Positions 1 to 10,880 are shown, counted from the first letter of the stretch. The stretch is DNA of 64,000 nucleotides from Pseudomonadales bacterium (GCA_013215055.1 JABSRQ010000010.1:106155-170154); one strand, 5' to 3'. The notes: generated by a model from the letters alone, not told the origin. Program-made: numbers and translations.

Positions 1-644
1 ACGCCCATAGATAATAAAATAACCAGCCCCAAAGCCAGGCGCTGCCCCACTTCCAGCATCGCCGTTAAACGCTGCACCCATTGTAAATCCAGCTTGGCGA
101 GTTCAACAGGCGGTAAGGCCTGTAATTTTTTCAATAATTTTTCGGCCCCGGCAACATCGCTGAACTGCGGTGTTGGTCCTATTTCAATCACCGTAGGTAG
201 CGGATTGTGATCCAGATGCTGCAAGACATCGGCAAAGCCTGAAATCGCCTGAAATTCTTCCAGCGCCTGTTCCTTGCTGATGATATGCAGAGATTCAATC
301 TCCGGCCAGCTGCGTAACTGCTGCTGTAAACGCTGCTCAGACTGCGCCGATACCCGCTGATGCAAAAACAGCGAGATTTGCGCATCACCATCCCAGCGAT
401 GGCTCAGCTCTTGCACATTACCCAGCGCAACATAAAGCCCAACCGGTAAAGCCAGCGCGATGCCAATCACCAGCCATGTCACGATGCTATTGATAGGCTG
501 CGCCATTAAACGCTTAAAGCTGTCTTTCGATACGCGTCGGTGGTCTTTAATCCAGCCGTCTAAACGTGTCTTAATATTAACCTTACTGGCACTGGCACCG
601 GTATCAATTTTAACCGGTTTTTTAGCAGGTGCTTGTCTGGCCAT
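1..644 (-). CDS. ftsX: Cell division protein FtsX (partial, C-terminus beyond left edge)
   Basis: Membrane subunit of the FtsEX complex, which uses FtsE ATP hydrolysis to activate septal cell-wall hydrolases. About 214 codons are present. A basic cytoplasmic N-terminal tail (residues 1-50) is followed by a membrane segment at about 54-76, then a periplasmic domain, and the second membrane segment begins as the window ends. This is the order expected of FtsX. The start is fixed by a one-base overlap: the A of its ATG is the last base of the ftsE TAA stop (TAATG). Position directly after ftsE, with ftsY upstream, is the usual operon. Confidence 0.95.
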   Translation of the reverse strand, partial: MARQAPAKKPVKIDTGASASKVNIKTRLDGWIKDHRRVSKDSFKRLMAQPINSIVTWLVIGIALALPVGLYVALGNVQELSHRWDGDAQISLFLHQRVSAQSEQRLQQQLRSWPEIESLHIISKEQALEEFQAISGFADVLQHLDHNPLPTVIEIGPTPQFSDVAGAEKLLKKLQALPPVELAKLDLQWVQRLTAMLEVGQRLALGLVILLSMG

Positions 645-1306
645 TAGTCAAAACCTCCCACCACAGCACCATCACTAAGCGTCAACATACGATGTTTCAT
701 GCCGGTAATAAGGGAGAGATCATGGGAGGCCAATAAGACCGTAACCCCAACACGATTAAACTGCTCAAAGAGATACATGATTTCGGAGGATAATTCGGGG
801 TCTAAATTACCGGTGGGCTCATCGGCCAATAAAATTTTGGGTTTATGCACCACCGCTCTGGCAATACCCACACGCTGCTGCTGACCACCGGACAACGTAA
901 TCGGGTTATGTTTTTCTTTTTCCAATAAACCGACTTTATCCAGCGCTGCGCGTACACGGCGGCCTATTTCACGTGGTGTATAACCGGCAATCTGTAGAGG
1001 CAGGGCGACATTTTCAAACACCGATCTATCAAATAACAGTTGATGATTTTGAAAAACCACACCAATTTGGCGTCGATGAAACGGAATATGTTTACGTGAC
1101 TGCGCACCTAAATCAAAGCCATCAACCAGTACCTGACCGTCAGAGGGTTGTTCCATCATCATGATCAGTTTCAATAATGTGGATTTCCCGGCACCGGAAT
1201 GCCCGGTGAGAAATACCATTTCATTGGCCTTTATATGAAATGAAACCCGTTTAAGGGCTTCATGGCCGGTATCATAACGTTTGGTCACATTATCAAACTG
1301 AATCAT
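644..1306 (-). CDS. ftsE: Cell division ATP-binding protein FtsE
   Basis: ABC-type ATPase that pairs with FtsX at the division septum. The 220-residue protein has all ABC signatures: Walker A (GHSGAGKST), Q-loop, signature LSGGQQQR, Walker B (ILLADEPTGNLD) and a switch histidine (ASHD). Length matches the family (about 222 residues). It is translationally coupled to ftsX downstream and lies 51 bases after ftsY, so ftsY-ftsE-ftsX form one minus-strand operon. Confidence 0.97.
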   Translation of the reverse strand: MIQFDNVTKRYDTGHEALKRVSFHIKANEMVFLTGHSGAGKSTLLKLIMMMEQPSDGQVLVDGFDLGAQSRKHIPFHRRQIGVVFQNHQLLFDRSVFENVALPLQIAGYTPREIGRRVRAALDKVGLLEKEKHNPITLSGGQQQRVGIARAVVHKPKILLADEPTGNLDPELSSEIMYLFEQFNRVGVTVLLASHDLSLITGMKHRMLTLSDGAVVGGFD

Positions 1307-1357
1307 GGGCTTGGGGCTGCATCCCTATTTTTATTGATTATTTTTTTAAACCTAAAA

Positions 1358-2467
1358 CTACTGACTCAAAAACTCTTCGGTAAATAACGCATCAACAAAG
1401 TCACTGGCCACAAACGGACGTAAATCATCGACCTGCTCACCCACACCAATAAAACGAATCGGCAAACCTAGCTGTTTACTGACCGCAAAGATCATACCGC
1501 CTTTTGCCGTACCGTCTAGCTTGGTTAATGTTATTCCTGTCACACCCACCACTTTTTGGAATTGTGTTGCCTGAGCCAATGCATTTTGACCGGTGCCTGC
1601 ATCCAATACCAACATCACCTCATGCGGCGCGGTGTCATCGAGTTTCTTCATAACACGGACAACTTTTTCCAACTCGTTCATCAGATTGTCTTTATTATGT
1701 AAACGCCCGGCCGTATCGGCGAGGATAATATCTATACCGCGGGATTGACCGGCCTGAATCGCATCAAAAATAACCGAGGCGCTATCTGCGCCGGTATGCT
1801 GAGCAATCACCGGCACATTGTTTCTATCTCCCCAGACCTGTAACTGCTCTACCGCAGCAGCCCTGAAGGTATCGCCAGCGGCTAGCATCACCGATTTGCC
1901 TTCGTTCTGGAATCGCTTGGCCAATTTACCGATGGTGGTGGTTTTACCTACGCCATTAACCCCTACAACCAAAATAACATAGGGCTTTTTAGTTGTATCA
2001 ATCTGCAGCGGACATTCACTGGGCGCTAATACATTGGCTAATTCTTTTTGCAGCGACTGCAGCAGCGCTCTGGCATCATCAAGTTCCTGCCTTGCTACTT
2101 GCTGTGTCAGGTTATCGATGATTAGGCTGGTTGCATCTATGCCTACATCGGCCATGATCAACTGGGTTTCAATATCTTCCAGTAGATCATCGTCGATTTC
2201 ACGGCTACCGAGGAATAAATTACCCAGGCCCGATGACAACGCCGAGCTGGTACGGCTCAAGCCTTTTTTCAAGCGGCCTAATACACTGCCGCTCTCGGAT
2301 TTGACTGTTTGGGCTACGGCTACGGCTACAGCGGCACTTTCTTCGGCGACTTTGGCGGCGGCTTCTGCTTGTGCTGCGGATTTTTCGGCGTCTATAACTG
2401 CACTTTCTTTGACTTCTTTGGCCTGTCTGCGGCGCTCAAAAAAGCCTTTTTTCTGTTCATCAGACAC
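1358..2467 (-). CDS. ftsY: Signal recognition particle receptor FtsY
   Basis: GTPase that receives ribosome-SRP complexes at the inner membrane. The 369-residue protein has an Ala/Glu-rich N-terminal A domain (about residues 1-60) that contacts membrane lipids, an N domain (about 75-150), and the G domain with the P-loop GVNGVGKT at about 169-176, DTAGR and TKLDG. The acidic N-terminal part is shorter than in E. coli FtsY but of the usual type. First gene of the ftsYEX operon; transcribed away from rsmD across a 120-base gap. Confidence 0.97.
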   Translation of the reverse strand: MSDEQKKGFFERRRQAKEVKESAVIDAEKSAAQAEAAAKVAEESAAVAVAVAQTVKSESGSVLGRLKKGLSRTSSALSSGLGNLFLGSREIDDDLLEDIETQLIMADVGIDATSLIIDNLTQQVARQELDDARALLQSLQKELANVLAPSECPLQIDTTKKPYVILVVGVNGVGKTTTIGKLAKRFQNEGKSVMLAAGDTFRAAAVEQLQVWGDRNNVPVIAQHTGADSASVIFDAIQAGQSRGIDIILADTAGRLHNKDNLMNELEKVVRVMKKLDDTAPHEVMLVLDAGTGQNALAQATQFQKVVGVTGITLTKLDGTAKGGMIFAVSKQLGLPIRFIGVGEQVDDLRPFVASDFVDALFTEEFLSQ

Positions 2468-2550
2468 GAATCTGCGACCTCGATAGAACTACTACGGATT
2501 AAACTCAAGCTAGAGATAAGGCTATATTTGCTCACGATTAAACGTGATCA

Positions 2551-2559
2551 TGCTACAAT
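2551..2559 (+). promoter_or_regulatory. Extended -10 promoter element for rsmD
   Basis: TGCTACAAT is a TGn extended -10 with a 5/6 match to TATAAT. No good -35 hexamer lies at 16-18 bases, which extended -10 promoters tolerate. The predicted start near 2566 precedes the ATG at 2588 and excludes an in-frame ATG at 2558 that lies inside the element. Confidence 0.5.
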
Positions 2560-2587
2560 GCCCGCTCTATGGGAGCCGCATTTTACA

Positions 2588-3196
2588 ATGAAACGCCGAC
2601 AATCGCCTGCTAAATCACAACAATCTGCAGCAAAAAGCCAATTTAGGTTGATTGCCGGGCAATGGCGTGGGCGCAAACTGTTATTTCCTGCTGTGGAAGG
2701 CTTAAGGCCTACACCCGACAGAGTCAGAGAAACACTTTTTAACTGGCTGGCCGACGATGTATACGATGCAAATTGTTTAGATTTATTTGCAGGTTCCGGC
2801 GCATTAGGTTTGGAATGCCTCTCTAGGGGAGCTAAATCCTGCCATTTTATCGAGGCCAATAAAGAAGCCTCTACGGCTATAAACGAACATTTAAGTTTGC
2901 TCAAGGCTCAGGGAGCTACACTTAATGGGCTATTACCGGCAACGTTATCGCGCTTAAACAACAGCGTATTTGAACTTGTTTTTATCGACCCACCTTATGC
3001 CCAAGCCCAGCTGATCAATGAATGCCTGCAACAACTGATTCAGCAAGGCAATATCCAAGCTGGCGCTACCGCATATATAGAGAACAGCAGTCATGATGGC
3101 ACTCCACGGCTACCCGATGGATTTAAGCTACATAGACAAAAAACCGCAGGCCAGGTGCAATACAGCCTTTACCACTATTTACCCGATAACGTTTGA
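2588..3196 (+). CDS. rsmD: 16S rRNA (guanine(966)-N2)-methyltransferase RsmD
   Basis: SAM-dependent enzyme that methylates G966 of 16S rRNA during 30S assembly. The 202-residue product shows the N-terminal motif ([12 protein letters not shown]), the [15 protein letters not shown] segment, the SAM motif [13 protein letters not shown] and the catalytic DPPY motif (VFIDPPYAQ). The reading frame is open upstream to 2309, but the start at 2588 fits the protein family and lies downstream of the probable promoter; GGGAG sits 12 bases before it, a longish spacing. The stop lies nine bases before the coaD ATG. Confidence 0.95.
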   Translation: MKRRQSPAKSQQSAAKSQFRLIAGQWRGRKLLFPAVEGLRPTPDRVRETLFNWLADDVYDANCLDLFAGSGALGLECLSRGAKSCHFIEANKEASTAINEHLSLLKAQGATLNGLLPATLSRLNNSVFELVFIDPPYAQAQLINECLQQLIQQGNIQAGATAYIENSSHDGTPRLPDGFKLHRQKTAGQVQYSLYHYLPDNV

Positions 3197-3204
3197 TCTC
3201 TCCT

Positions 3205-3690
3205 ATGAAAACCATTTTATATCCCGGCACATTTGATCCCATCACCCACGGACATAGCAATCTGATAGAACGTGCGTCCAAGCTGTTTGATAAGGTCATT
3301 ATTTGCATCGCCAGCAGCAGCAAAAAACAGCCCTTGTTTTCGTTTGAGGAACGTGTGGAACTCTGCCAGCAAGTCACCGCGCATTTATCCAATATCGACG
3401 TTGTGCCGTTTTCCGGTTTAATCGTTGATCAAGCCAAAGAACACAACGCCATCGCCGTATTACGTGGTGTACGCAGCATGACCGACTTTGATTATGAGTT
3501 GCAAATGGCAAGCATGAATCAAAGCATGGTTGCAGACTTCGAAACCGTTTTCTTGACCCCGGCCAATGAATACAGTTTCATCTCGTCTACACTGGTCAGA
3601 GAAATTGCCAGCATGCACGGTGATGTGGAAAAATTCGCCCATCCTGCGGTTGTTGCCGCCTTATCCAAGAAATTCCAGGCAAAAACGTAA
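3205..3690 (+). CDS. coaD: Phosphopantetheine adenylyltransferase
   Basis: Transfers AMP from ATP to 4'-phosphopantetheine to make dephospho-CoA, the penultimate step of coenzyme A synthesis. The 161-residue protein has the nucleotidyltransferase motif [11 protein letters not shown] at residues 7-17 (HxGH type) and the C-terminal ISSTLVRE segment. An in-frame TTG at 3193 overlaps the rsmD stop, but the ATG at 3205 gives the conserved N-terminus ([12 protein letters not shown]) and the usual length of about 160. Probably co-transcribed with rsmD and the ferredoxin gene. Confidence 0.97.
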   Translation: MKTILYPGTFDPITHGHSNLIERASKLFDKVIICIASSSKKQPLFSFEERVELCQQVTAHLSNIDVVPFSGLIVDQAKEHNAIAVLRGVRSMTDFDYELQMASMNQSMVADFETVFLTPANEYSFISSTLVREIASMHGDVEKFAHPAVVAALSKKFQAKT

Positions 3691-3711
3691 GCATAATCAG
3701 GCAAGAGCTAG

Positions 3712-5759
<2,048 letters not shown>

Positions 5760-5783
5760 ACCGGGAAATAAGAATTTCAGGTA

Positions 5784-5814
5784 TAAAAAAAGCAGGCTTA
5801 GCCTGCTTTTTTTT
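5784..5814. terminator. Bidirectional intrinsic terminator between ggt and the 115-aa gene
   Basis: GCAGGC-TTA-GCCTGC stem flanked by seven or more A's on one side and eight T's on the other, so it can stop transcripts from both convergent genes. Confidence 0.9.
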
Positions 5815-5834
5815 GCGAAACAATTAAGAGAAGT

Positions 5835-6182
5835 TTATTCGTCTTCGATTTCTGATTCTTTAATCTTTTTCTTATAACCCGGATTAGTACAGCCCAGGCA
5901 ACGCATAAAGGTTGATTCAACTGGCCCCATCACTAACGTAGAACCTGCTTCGGCGGTATTCCCACCTAATAACGAGAACGGTAAGCTCACTAAAAATACT
6001 GCCGTACCAATAACCGTAATCGCCAATAAAAAAGGGCGCGCGATAATTAAGTCACCGGTCATAGCCAGTGCAGTAGGCTTTTCTACAATAACAGATGAAT
6101 TACTGGCAAAGGCCATCTTTGGAAATGACAATAAAATCGCCATTGAGAAAATCAGTGTTATTTTACCTAGGTAACTGACCAT
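5835..6182 (-). CDS. Small predicted inner-membrane protein, unknown function
   Basis: 115-residue protein with an N-terminal signal-like hydrophobic segment (residues 6-26, cleavage likely after AFA) and one long hydrophobic stretch at about 48-75, followed by a conserved-looking segment (VMGPVESTFMRCLGC) and a charged tail. Proteins of this general shape are often labelled 'multidrug transporter' in databases without evidence; I do not adopt that function. A GGAG sits ten bases before the ATG. It lies downstream of mutM on the same strand but 190 bases away, so it may have its own promoter. Confidence 0.75.
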   Translation of the reverse strand: MVSYLGKITLIFSMAILLSFPKMAFASNSSVIVEKPTALAMTGDLIIARPFLLAITVIGTAVFLVSLPFSLLGGNTAEAGSTLVMGPVESTFMRCLGCTNPGYKKKIKESEIEDE

Positions 6183-6203
6183 TTTTTACATCTCCATTAT
6201 ATG
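6175..6203 (+). promoter_or_regulatory. Possible sigma-70 promoter for a plus-strand transcript
   Basis: CTGACC (4/6 to TTGACA) and TATATG (4/6 to TATAAT) with a 17-base spacer. No plus-strand gene follows, but a T-tailed hairpin ends at 6292, so the pair could bound a small RNA. Weak by itself. Confidence 0.25.
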
Positions 6204-6268
6204 CTGTTCGAAATAGCGGCTAATTTATTGCGGCTACTTAATAGCAGCTGCTTATTATTTATTTAATG

Positions 6269-6292
6269 AGGCTAAGCTTAGCCTTTTTTTTT
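6269..6292 (+). terminator. Plus-strand intrinsic terminator without an assigned gene
   Basis: AGGCTA-AGCT-TAGCCT hairpin followed by nine T's on the plus strand. Read on the minus strand it has no U-tract, so it cannot serve mutM. It points to plus-strand transcription from within or beyond the 115-aa gene region. Confidence 0.6.
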
Positions 6293-6372
6293 AAAAATGT
6301 CAGAAAAACTATTCAATTCAGGCACTTTATCTCAATTCTTAGAAACGACCTAAAGAATAATACAGCGCTGAG

Positions 6373-7188
6373 CTATTTCTGACAGTGGCTACAATAAAAG
6401 GTACTTCGCTGGCCCTGGTTAATCTTTTTAATGTTTTGAGAGCAGATAGTGCAGGGTTCACCGGCTCTTCCGTAGACCTGTAATTCCTGCTTAAAATACC
6501 CGGGTTTTCCATCTCCACCCACAAAGTCTTTTAACGTTGTGCCACCCTGCGCTATCGCCTCGGCTAATACGGCCTTTATCACCTGCACCAATATAATATA
6601 GCGAGCTTTACTGATATTTCCTGCGGCCCGTTTTGGGTTGATACCCGCGCGGAATAACGACTCGGCCGCATAAATATTACCCACCCCAACAACAACATGG
6701 CCATCCATGATAAAGGTTTTCACTGCCTGCTTTTTACCTCTGGAACACTGATATAATAATTCTGCATTAAAAACATCAGCTAAAGGCTCGGGGCCCAACA
6801 CTTTTAATAAATCATGTTCTACGCTGTTATCGGCCTGATACAAGCAGCAACCAAAGCGCCTGGGATCATTAAGGCGCAGAATATTGCCATTGGTAAAACT
6901 GAAATCGATATGGTCATGCTTTTGAATAACTTCATCTTGCTGAACAATACGTACATTACCCGACATACCCAGATGCAATAATATATAACCACTGTCAAAA
7001 ATCAGCTTCAGATATTTACCCCGGCGCTGCACCGCGTTTAAAGTTCTTCCTTCTAGCGCAGTCAGTTCTGCCACCGGCACCGGCCAGCGTAATTTAGCAT
7101 TACGCACGGTGACCTTCTGCAGCGTGGCACCTTCAATATGGGGTTTGATGCCTCTACAGCTGGTTTCTACTTCGGGTAATTCAGGCAT
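6373..7188 (-). CDS. mutM: Formamidopyrimidine-DNA glycosylase
   Basis: Bifunctional base-excision enzyme that removes 8-oxoguanine and formamidopyrimidines. The 271-residue protein starts with MPELPEVET, where the proline exposed after Met removal is the Schiff-base nucleophile and the next Glu is catalytic. It contains RGKYL with the phosphate-contacting Lys, and ends in a C4 zinc finger (CTIC ... CSHC) with the Q-R-S-T loop. Length is standard. It lies 14 bases after hslO, so yrfG-hslR-hslO-mutM look co-transcribed: heat-shock/redox and DNA-repair functions together. Confidence 0.97.
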   Translation of the reverse strand: MPELPEVETSCRGIKPHIEGATLQKVTVRNAKLRWPVPVAELTALEGRTLNAVQRRGKYLKLIFDSGYILLHLGMSGNVRIVQQDEVIQKHDHIDFSFTNGNILRLNDPRRFGCCLYQADNSVEHDLLKVLGPEPLADVFNAELLYQCSRGKKQAVKTFIMDGHVVVGVGNIYAAESLFRAGINPKRAAGNISKARYIILVQVIKAVLAEAIAQGGTTLKDFVGGDGKPGYFKQELQVYGRAGEPCTICSQNIKKINQGQRSTFYCSHCQK

Positions 7189-7202
7189 TTTGAATCATCA
7201 CG

Positions 7203-8063
7203 TTAATGGCTGGATTTGCCTTGAATCAGCTGCCGAATATCATCTTCGTTAAACAGGTATTCGGTCTGACAAAAGTGACAATTCGTTTTAATCTCGCCAT
7301 CTTCGGCCAGAATCTCGCGTAACTGCGGCTCTCCCATACTTAATAAGGCCCGTTCCAAACGTTCTTTGGAACAGGAGCAGTGAAAACGACATGCTTGCGG
7401 ATCAAATATGCGCACAACTTCTTCATGGTATAGGCGATGCAATAAGGTCTCATTATCGAGGCTGGCCATCTCCTGCGCCGATAAGGTTGACGCAAAATGG
7501 CAAATTCGGGTCCAGTCTTCTTCGCGCTTATCTTTATCCATACACAGCTGTGCCGGCAAGGCCTGTAACATAATACCTCTGACTACCCCATCAGATTCGC
7601 TGAAACGGAACCAGGTCGGTAATTGTTCCGATTGTTGGAAATATGCTTGTAAACAAGCTGCCAGGTCATTTTCAGCCAACGAGACAATACCCTGATAGCG
7701 ATGGCCTTGTTTGGGTTCAACGGTGATGGCTAATGTGGCATCGGTGAACACATCGGTGAATGGGATATCAACCAAATCATGGCTGGCATCGATAAGTCCG
7801 CGAAAATTCAATTGCTCATCACATTCAGTCGTCACCAGTGATACCGGTCCAGTACCGCGGGCTTGCAGAATTAATGAACCTTCAAACTTTAAGTTACCGG
7901 TCATTAAAATATTTGCGGCCGAGAATTCAGCTATCAATTGCAGCTGCGCGCTGGAATAACCTTGATCGTCAATCAAATCAGCAAAGCTTTTATTTAATGT
8001 GACAATCGCGCCACGGATATCAGTTTCATCAAAAAGGAATTTTTGTAAGCTATCGCTCAACAT
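7203..8063 (-). CDS. hslO: Redox-activated chaperone Hsp33
   Basis: Holdase chaperone switched on by oxidative unfolding. The 286-residue protein carries the zinc-binding redox switch near its C-terminus: C-S-C at about residues 229-231 and C-H-F-C about 33 residues later, the CxC/CxxC pattern of the family. Start is three bases after the hslR stop, so the two are coupled. Confidence 0.96.
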   Translation of the reverse strand: MLSDSLQKFLFDETDIRGAIVTLNKSFADLIDDQGYSSAQLQLIAEFSAANILMTGNLKFEGSLILQARGTGPVSLVTTECDEQLNFRGLIDASHDLVDIPFTDVFTDATLAITVEPKQGHRYQGIVSLAENDLAACLQAYFQQSEQLPTWFRFSESDGVVRGIMLQALPAQLCMDKDKREEDWTRICHFASTLSAQEMASLDNETLLHRLYHEEVVRIFDPQACRFHCSCSKERLERALLSMGEPQLREILAEDGEIKTNCHFCQTEYLFNEDDIRQLIQGKSSH

Positions 8064-8065
8064 AG

Positions 8066-8470
8066 TTAATCCATGTTCTTTTGTTTAAATCGGTGAATCA
8101 GGCGACGGTTTTTCTTGTCGGGGCGTCTTTCAGGCGCTATTTGGCTTTGCTTCAGCTGCTTACGCATATCGGCGTTTAACTCACGTTTAACCCGACTTTC
8201 CTGCGTTTCTTCATACAGGGTTTGGGCAACCTCGGCACCACGGCGCTGATCCGAGATCAACATCACGATCACGGTTTTTTCATCCCAGCCCAGGCGGATT
8301 TTAAGCTCGGCACCCAGCTCAACTTCTTTGCTGACCTTTACCCTGGCACCATTATAATGCACCTTGCCGCCATCAATCGCCTGCTTTGCCAAGCTACGGG
8401 TTTTAAAAAATCGCGCCGCCCACAGCCATTTATCCAATCTGACTTTTTTGCTCTTCTGCGGCTCAGCCAT
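8066..8470 (-). CDS. hslR: Ribosome-associated heat shock protein Hsp15 (S4 domain)
   Basis: RNA-binding protein that recycles stalled 50S subunits carrying nascent chains. An S4 domain fills residues 9-60 (VRLDKWLWAARFFKTR start), and the C-terminal half is basic, typical of Hsp15. The frame is open upstream, but the ATG at 8470 gives MAEPQKSKK and 134 residues, matching the family (133 in E. coli). It overlaps the yrfG stop by eight bases. Confidence 0.95.
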   Translation of the reverse strand: MAEPQKSKKVRLDKWLWAARFFKTRSLAKQAIDGGKVHYNGARVKVSKEVELGAELKIRLGWDEKTVIVMLISDQRRGAEVAQTLYEETQESRVKRELNADMRKQLKQSQIAPERRPDKKNRRLIHRFKQKNMD

Positions 8471-9131
8471 GTGGCATAATCTCATCGAAGTGATGAATAG
8501 CCGTATAGGCCAAACCATCACGTTTGGGATTTTGTGAATCGGGCTGCGACAATGTCAGCAGATATTTGATACCAAAACGATGCGCAGAATCTAGCACGGT
8601 TTCCGTGTCATCAATCAACAACGTGGAGGCAGGATTAAACTGGCAATCGGCTTTTAAAGCCGACCACAGGCCGATGTTTTCCTTGGGTAAACCATAATCA
8701 TGGGTGGAAATTAGCTGATCAAAATATCCCTCTAAGCCCGTTTCCTGCATTTTTAAATCCAGGCTATCTCTATGCGCATTTGTCAGCAATACGATATGTT
8801 TACCTTCATCACGTAAAAACTGTAAAAAAGACTCTACAAACGGGCGTATGGCAATTTTATGCTTAACATCGTGTTTTAAATCCACCACATCCAATTGCAA
8901 TTGTTCGGTCCAGAAATCCAGGCAATACCAATCCATACTGCCACGCTTTTCTTCAAAACGTTGATGTAAATCTTTCATCGCATCATCATAATCCAATGAA
9001 TATTTCTGACTAAACACCTGGGGTAAATGGGTTAACCAAAAATAATTATCAAAATGTAAATCCAGCAGAGTACCGTCCATATCCAGCAAGACCGTCTCTA
9101 TTTCTGACCAAGGTATGATTGATTGAGGCAT
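8463..9131 (-). CDS. yrfG: GMP/IMP nucleotidase YrfG (HAD hydrolase)
   Basis: HAD-superfamily phosphatase; E. coli YrfG hydrolyses GMP and IMP. The sequence shows HAD motif I (LLDMDGTLLD), motif II (LLTNAHR) and motifs III/IV (LLIDDTETVL). The start at 9131 gives 222 residues and an N-terminus matching the family; a six-codon upstream extension from 9149 is possible but not needed. It is the first gene of the yrfG-hslR-hslO cluster, the same order as in E. coli, where pckA follows; here pckA is 11 kb away. Confidence 0.93.
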   Translation of the reverse strand: MPQSIIPWSEIETVLLDMDGTLLDLHFDNYFWLTHLPQVFSQKYSLDYDDAMKDLHQRFEEKRGSMDWYCLDFWTEQLQLDVVDLKHDVKHKIAIRPFVESFLQFLRDEGKHIVLLTNAHRDSLDLKMQETGLEGYFDQLISTHDYGLPKENIGLWSALKADCQFNPASTLLIDDTETVLDSAHRFGIKYLLTLSQPDSQNPKRDGLAYTAIHHFDEIMPHG

Positions 9132-9316
9132 AAAAAAAACTCTGCACAAAAAAGTAGTTTACATTGAATCAAGCAGAAATGCTCCGACTTAGCGGCTTAG
9201 CTCAAATGAATCTTAATGGCTTATAAATGTATAACTTTTTAATATGACTGTTTTTGTGCAGTGCAATTTATATGCTCTAGACTCTAATTAACAAATGCAG
9301 ATTTGATGTATATGAA

Positions 9317-9610
9317 ATGGCAGTACAACCCTCAATATCGCTAGGCCACAATATGCATGAGATCCCACTGAATTTACGCGCCACCTTTCCACTGAAACAC
9401 CATCACGCAGAATTCGACTGTTTAAAGCTTAGGGATACCCATGCCTTACGCACCCAATTACTGGGTGAAATGCTGGAATTAGATGCCCAACGTGCACACT
9501 TGGAAATGGGAGCCAGTACAATTGACTTCTCCATGGTACAAACCTATAAAGAAATGATTCAAAGCCGACGGGTATTATTAGATCAGGTCAGCGCCGCGAT
9601 TATTAACTGA
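9317..9610 (+). CDS. Hypothetical 97-aa protein
   Basis: Not recognised. Soluble, no signal peptide or membrane segment. Residues 35-97 look helical, with a heptad-like pattern around LLGEMLELDAQRAHLEM. Two other ATGs (9306, 9312) are in a different frame, so 9317 is the first start in this frame; the ribosome binding site is poor. It stands alone on the plus strand between yrfG and yfbR. The good plus-strand codon structure and convergent spacing to yfbR favour a real gene, but not strongly. Confidence 0.55.
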   Translation: MAVQPSISLGHNMHEIPLNLRATFPLKHHHAEFDCLKLRDTHALRTQLLGEMLELDAQRAHLEMGASTIDFSMVQTYKEMIQSRRVLLDQVSAAIIN

Positions 9611-9627
9611 ATCACGGCGAGTTTTCA

Positions 9628-10242
9628 TTAGCCCTTCATTAAAGCAGACTCATGCTCAGACAGCAGCTCATCCAGCGTTAGTAGATAGCTGTCATTAAAT
9701 ACAGACATAAAGTGTTCAACTTCCTGCATACGCAGCTGCCGTAACCGCTGCTCTAAATCGGCCAAGGCAGTTTTAAATTCCTGATTACCGGCCTGCATTT
9801 CTGTCTGACATTTCTGATACGCGGAAATCAAATCGGCGGCTTTAACAAATCTAGCCACCTGGCTATCCACTTGATCATGTAATAATAGGTGGCTGAAGCT
9901 GGCGCGCAAATTTTCTGGCAACAGTGCCAATAACTCAGCCTCGGCTTCATGCTCTATAGCTTTATAAGCTGTCTTAATTTTTTCGGAATGGTATTTGATG
10001 GGCGTAGGTAAATCACCGGTGATAATTTCTGAAACATCATGATAAAGCGCCGTGGTTGCAACTCTATCCACATTGATGTTGCCACCAAATTCCTGATTAT
10101 GAATTACAGCCAGCGTATGGGCAATGGTTGCCACTTGCCAGCTGTGCTCCATAACATTTTCCTCTTCAACATTGCGCATCAAGCCCCAGCGCTTAATCCA
10201 TTTAAGCCTGCCTAAATAAGCAAAGAAGCTGCTGCGCAACAT
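9628..10242 (-). CDS. yfbR: 5'-deoxynucleotidase YfbR (HD domain)
   Basis: HD-domain phosphohydrolase that dephosphorylates deoxyribonucleoside 5'-monophosphates. The 204-residue product has the family N-terminus (FFAYLGRLKWIKRWGLMRNV), the first metal His in VMEHSWQVA, the HD pair in ALYHDVSEIITGDLPTPIK, and the later Asp in DQVDSQVARFVKAADL. Length is close to E. coli (199). It starts two bases after the dsbA stop, so it is probably co-transcribed with dsbA. Confidence 0.94.
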   Translation of the reverse strand: MLRSSFFAYLGRLKWIKRWGLMRNVEEENVMEHSWQVATIAHTLAVIHNQEFGGNINVDRVATTALYHDVSEIITGDLPTPIKYHSEKIKTAYKAIEHEAEAELLALLPENLRASFSHLLLHDQVDSQVARFVKAADLISAYQKCQTEMQAGNQEFKTALADLEQRLRQLRMQEVEHFMSVFNDSYLLTLDELLSEHESALMKG

Positions 10243-10244
10243 GA

Positions 10245-10880
10245 TTATTTCACTTTTAAGGTTAAACGTTCTTTTTCAATCAGGAAAGAAGCCACTTCCA
10301 GCATTTTCGCCTGACTACCAGCCAAACCTGCTGCAATACGGTATTTACCGTTAACCACCATCTCAGGGGTTCCTTGCATACGATAGCTGCGTGCACGCGA
10401 TTCAGCCAATTTCACCTGGCTTGAGATACCAAAAGAATTAAACGTTTTACTGAAAGCTTCAGCATCTACACCGTTTTTAACAAACACAGCCTTGATGCTA
10501 TCTTCATTTTTTAAACGATTTTTTTCTATATTCATCACCTGAAACAAAATAGGGTGCATCTTATCCAATACATTTAACGCCTTGGCGGTATAAAAAGCCT
10601 GGGCATGTAGCGTCATGGTTTTATTCCATATTGCCGGCTGGCCTAATACCACCACGTCTTCACCTTGCTGTCTCTTCCAGGTTTTTAACATCGGCTCAAA
10701 TTTGAAGCAATGGCCACAGCCATACCAAAACAACTCAACCACCTCAACTTTTGTTTTATCGCTGGTGACTACCGGTACAGGTAAGACTTCATAATGTTCA
10801 CCGGCTTTAAACGTATCAGCGATAGCCAGCTGAGCGGTTAAAGTAAATGCAGCTGCAGCCGCCAAAATCACTTTCAACAT
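10245..10880 (-). CDS. dsbA: Periplasmic thiol:disulfide interchange protein DsbA
   Basis: Oxidase that introduces disulfide bonds into secreted proteins. The signal peptide (MLKVILAAAAAFTLTAQLAIA) is followed by a thioredoxin fold with the active site C-G-H-C (WYGCGHCFKFEP) and an inserted helical domain. The residue before the cis-proline is Thr (QGTPEMVVNGKY). The start at 10880 has GGAGAG four bases upstream; a TTG four codons earlier is ignored. The adjacent periplasmic cytochromes are likely clients of the same export and folding route. Confidence 0.95.
   Translation of the reverse strand: MLKVILAAAAAFTLTAQLAIADTFKAGEHYEVLPVPVVTSDKTKVEVVELFWYGCGHCFKFEPMLKTWKRQQGEDVVVLGQPAIWNKTMTLHAQAFYTAKALNVLDKMHPILFQVMNIEKNRLKNEDSIKAVFVKNGVDAEAFSKTFNSFGISSQVKLAESRARSYRMQGTPEMVVNGKYRIAAGLAGSQAKMLEVASFLIEKERLTLKVK

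Noticed and set aside
2034..2486. 150-codon plus-strand frame opposite ftsY
   Set aside because: Ser/Leu-rich shadow of the ftsY coding strand with no ribosome binding site or recognisable domain.
2309..2587. In-frame upstream extension of rsmD by 93 codons
   Set aside because: It overlaps the ftsY 5' region on the other strand, is Phe/Gly-rich in a way not seen in RsmD, and lies upstream of the likely promoter at 2551.
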